Shown: positions 5,377-5,870 of the stretch, one piece after another | Layout of the letters: each line of letters opens with the position of its first letter | How positions within the stretch are numbered: the first letter of the stretch is position 1 | DNA from: Mycobacterium sp. | Lineage (GTDB): Bacteria; Actinomycetota; Actinomycetes; Mycobacteriales; Mycobacteriaceae | Direction: 5' to 3' | NCBI GenBank assembly: GCA_025965815.1 | Contig: JAOPWF010000567.1 | Coordinates: forward strand, 1 to 5,870 | DNA length: 5,870 bases | The notes under the pieces: generated by a model | Database searches by the model: none | Told to the model about the DNA's origin: nothing | Seen by the model: the letters and a program-made list of their open reading frames with translations, nothing else | Made by a program: the position numbers and the translations under genes

Positions 5377-5400
5377 CGGGTCGGGACACAACCCGACTCG
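5377..5400. repeat. 9-bp hairpin
   Basis: CGGGTCGGG (5377-5385) pairs with CCCGACTCG (5392-5400), with one G-U wobble and the 6-nt loop ACACAA. It lies in the non-coding stretch between the tRNA-like fragment and the integrase relic. It may be a terminator for either direction; no T-tract is present. Confidence 0.35.
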
Positions 5401-5515
5401 ACACTGCCCACTCGTTGGTCACCTGCACGCTTGGGCTACGAGATCAACTTCCTGAGTAGCAGGTTCTAAACGCGCCGCCGGATCGGCACCACGTTCGGCG
5501 CGGTAACCGGCCGAC

Positions 5516-5615
5516 TCATCGCCTCAACGTGGCCATGGTCTCGGCGTGGTCGTCGTTGAACAGATGCATGTATATCGCCAGCGTCGTCGTCATGCCTGAC
5601 CTTCACAAACACCGT
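5516..5615 (-). pseudogene. C-terminal relic of a tyrosine recombinase (integrase), frameshifted
   Basis: On the minus strand, ATG 5593 to TGA 5516 encodes MTTTLA and then IYMHLFNDDHAETMATLRR. This matches the end of phage-type integrases (HASMxTTLxxYxHLFxDD...), where the Tyr in this motif is the nucleophile. Immediately upstream, in a different frame, 5615-5592 reads TVFVKVRH, which fits the segment normally preceding it (...V...RHAS). A small deletion at the join, consistent with loss of about 8 nt relative to RHASMTTT, broke the frame. The Arg and His-x-x-Arg motifs and the N-terminal domains are missing. It is opposite in strand to the integrase fragment at 70-162, so the two are probably from different elements or an inverted segment. 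Confidence 0.55.
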
Positions 5616-5725
5616 CCCCCCGGGAACACTCAGAGTGGTCGGATTTTAAGTATCGCCGTCCGGCCCTAATGGCAAAATCGAAGACCAGCGGAAACAGGGG
5701 CGTGAGACGAATCTGTCGGCTGTGC

Positions 5726-5869
5726 TCATCTACGGACTCGTGAAGGCGGCTCAGCGTCAGGCTCGATGACGAGTTGTCCATTGGGTCGTTGCGGCTCACC
5801 GGTGCGGCGGTTCACCGGTGCGGGCAGCGGCCGAAGTGGGCGGCGGGTGACGTCAAACACCTGGTAGGC
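5726..5869 (-). CDS. Possible C-terminal end of an unidentified gene, cut by the right edge
   Basis: A minus-strand frame enters from the right edge and stays open for 47 codons to the TGA at 5728-5726. It begins AYQVFDVTRRPLRPLPAPVN and ends EPDAEPPSRVRR. The Pro/Arg-rich, hydrophilic tail could be the disordered end of a real protein, but it matches no family I recognise, and open frames of this length are common in GC-rich DNA. A 12-bp direct repeat TCACCGGTGCGG (5796-5807 and 5812-5823) lies within it. An overlapping 69-codon frame (5799-5590) lacks a ribosome binding site and is less convincing. Confidence 0.25.
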   Translation of the reverse strand, partial: AYQVFDVTRRPLRPLPAPVNRRTGEPQRPNGQLVIEPDAEPPSRVRR

Positions 5870-5870
5870 G

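Noticed and set aside
5203..5391. Minus-strand frame reading WPTGIRTRLGV across the tRNA-like fragment
   Set aside because: This type of peptide is the familiar artefact of translating a tRNA T-arm in reverse; the nucleotide-level tRNA resemblance explains it.
1..5870. CRISPR array, rRNA, toxin-antitoxin pair or complete insertion sequence
   Set aside because: No regularly spaced repeats, no rRNA-like blocks, no overlapping small gene pair with suitable features, and no paired terminal inverted repeats around a transposase were seen.

Overview
The window looks like high-GC chromosomal DNA of a Mycobacterium, probably a non-tuberculous species. The grounds are an endolysin amidase of the mycobacteriophage LysA type, a Tat-exported alpha/beta-hydrolase, an acyltransferase-3/SGNH membrane protein, a small secreted protein ending in an aromatic WGFWFFG motif, G/C-rich third codon positions, and GAAGGAG-type ribosome binding sites. 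The species cannot be fixed from the sequence.

Layout, left to right. (1) Positions 1-1035 are mobile-element debris: the C-terminal end of an IS3-family-like transposase (minus strand), fused to an internal piece of a phage-type tyrosine integrase (plus), followed by a phage LysA amidase gene (298-1035, plus). The amidase's peptidoglycan-binding C-terminal domain has been wrecked by a frameshift. (2) Positions 1039-4144 hold two intact minus-strand genes that look like an operon: a Tat-exported esterase (4144-3296) followed 28 bp later by a 742-residue acyltransferase-3/SGNH protein (3267-1039). The acyltransferase converges on the amidase with a 3-bp gap. (3) Positions 4145-4717 form a divergent intergenic region. 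It has a readable promoter and a 21-bp operator-like palindrome for the esterase operon, then three strong inverted repeats ahead of the next gene. (4) Positions 4718-5059 encode a 113-residue secreted protein (plus), followed by a hairpin that may be its terminator. (5) Positions 5060-5870 are mostly non-coding. They hold a tRNA 3'-half-like fragment (about 5218-5260), two hairpins, the frameshifted C-terminal end of a second tyrosine integrase (minus, with the catalytic-Tyr region), and the open C-terminal end of a reading frame running off the right edge.

Interpretation. The esterase and acyltransferase are a plausible pair for adding and removing acyl groups on cell-envelope lipids or glycans. 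They lie among relics of integrated elements. The tRNA fragment has the orientation expected of the distal attachment site of an element lying to its left, so the left part of the window may be an old, decaying integrated element or island. That is inference, and it depends on sequence outside the window.
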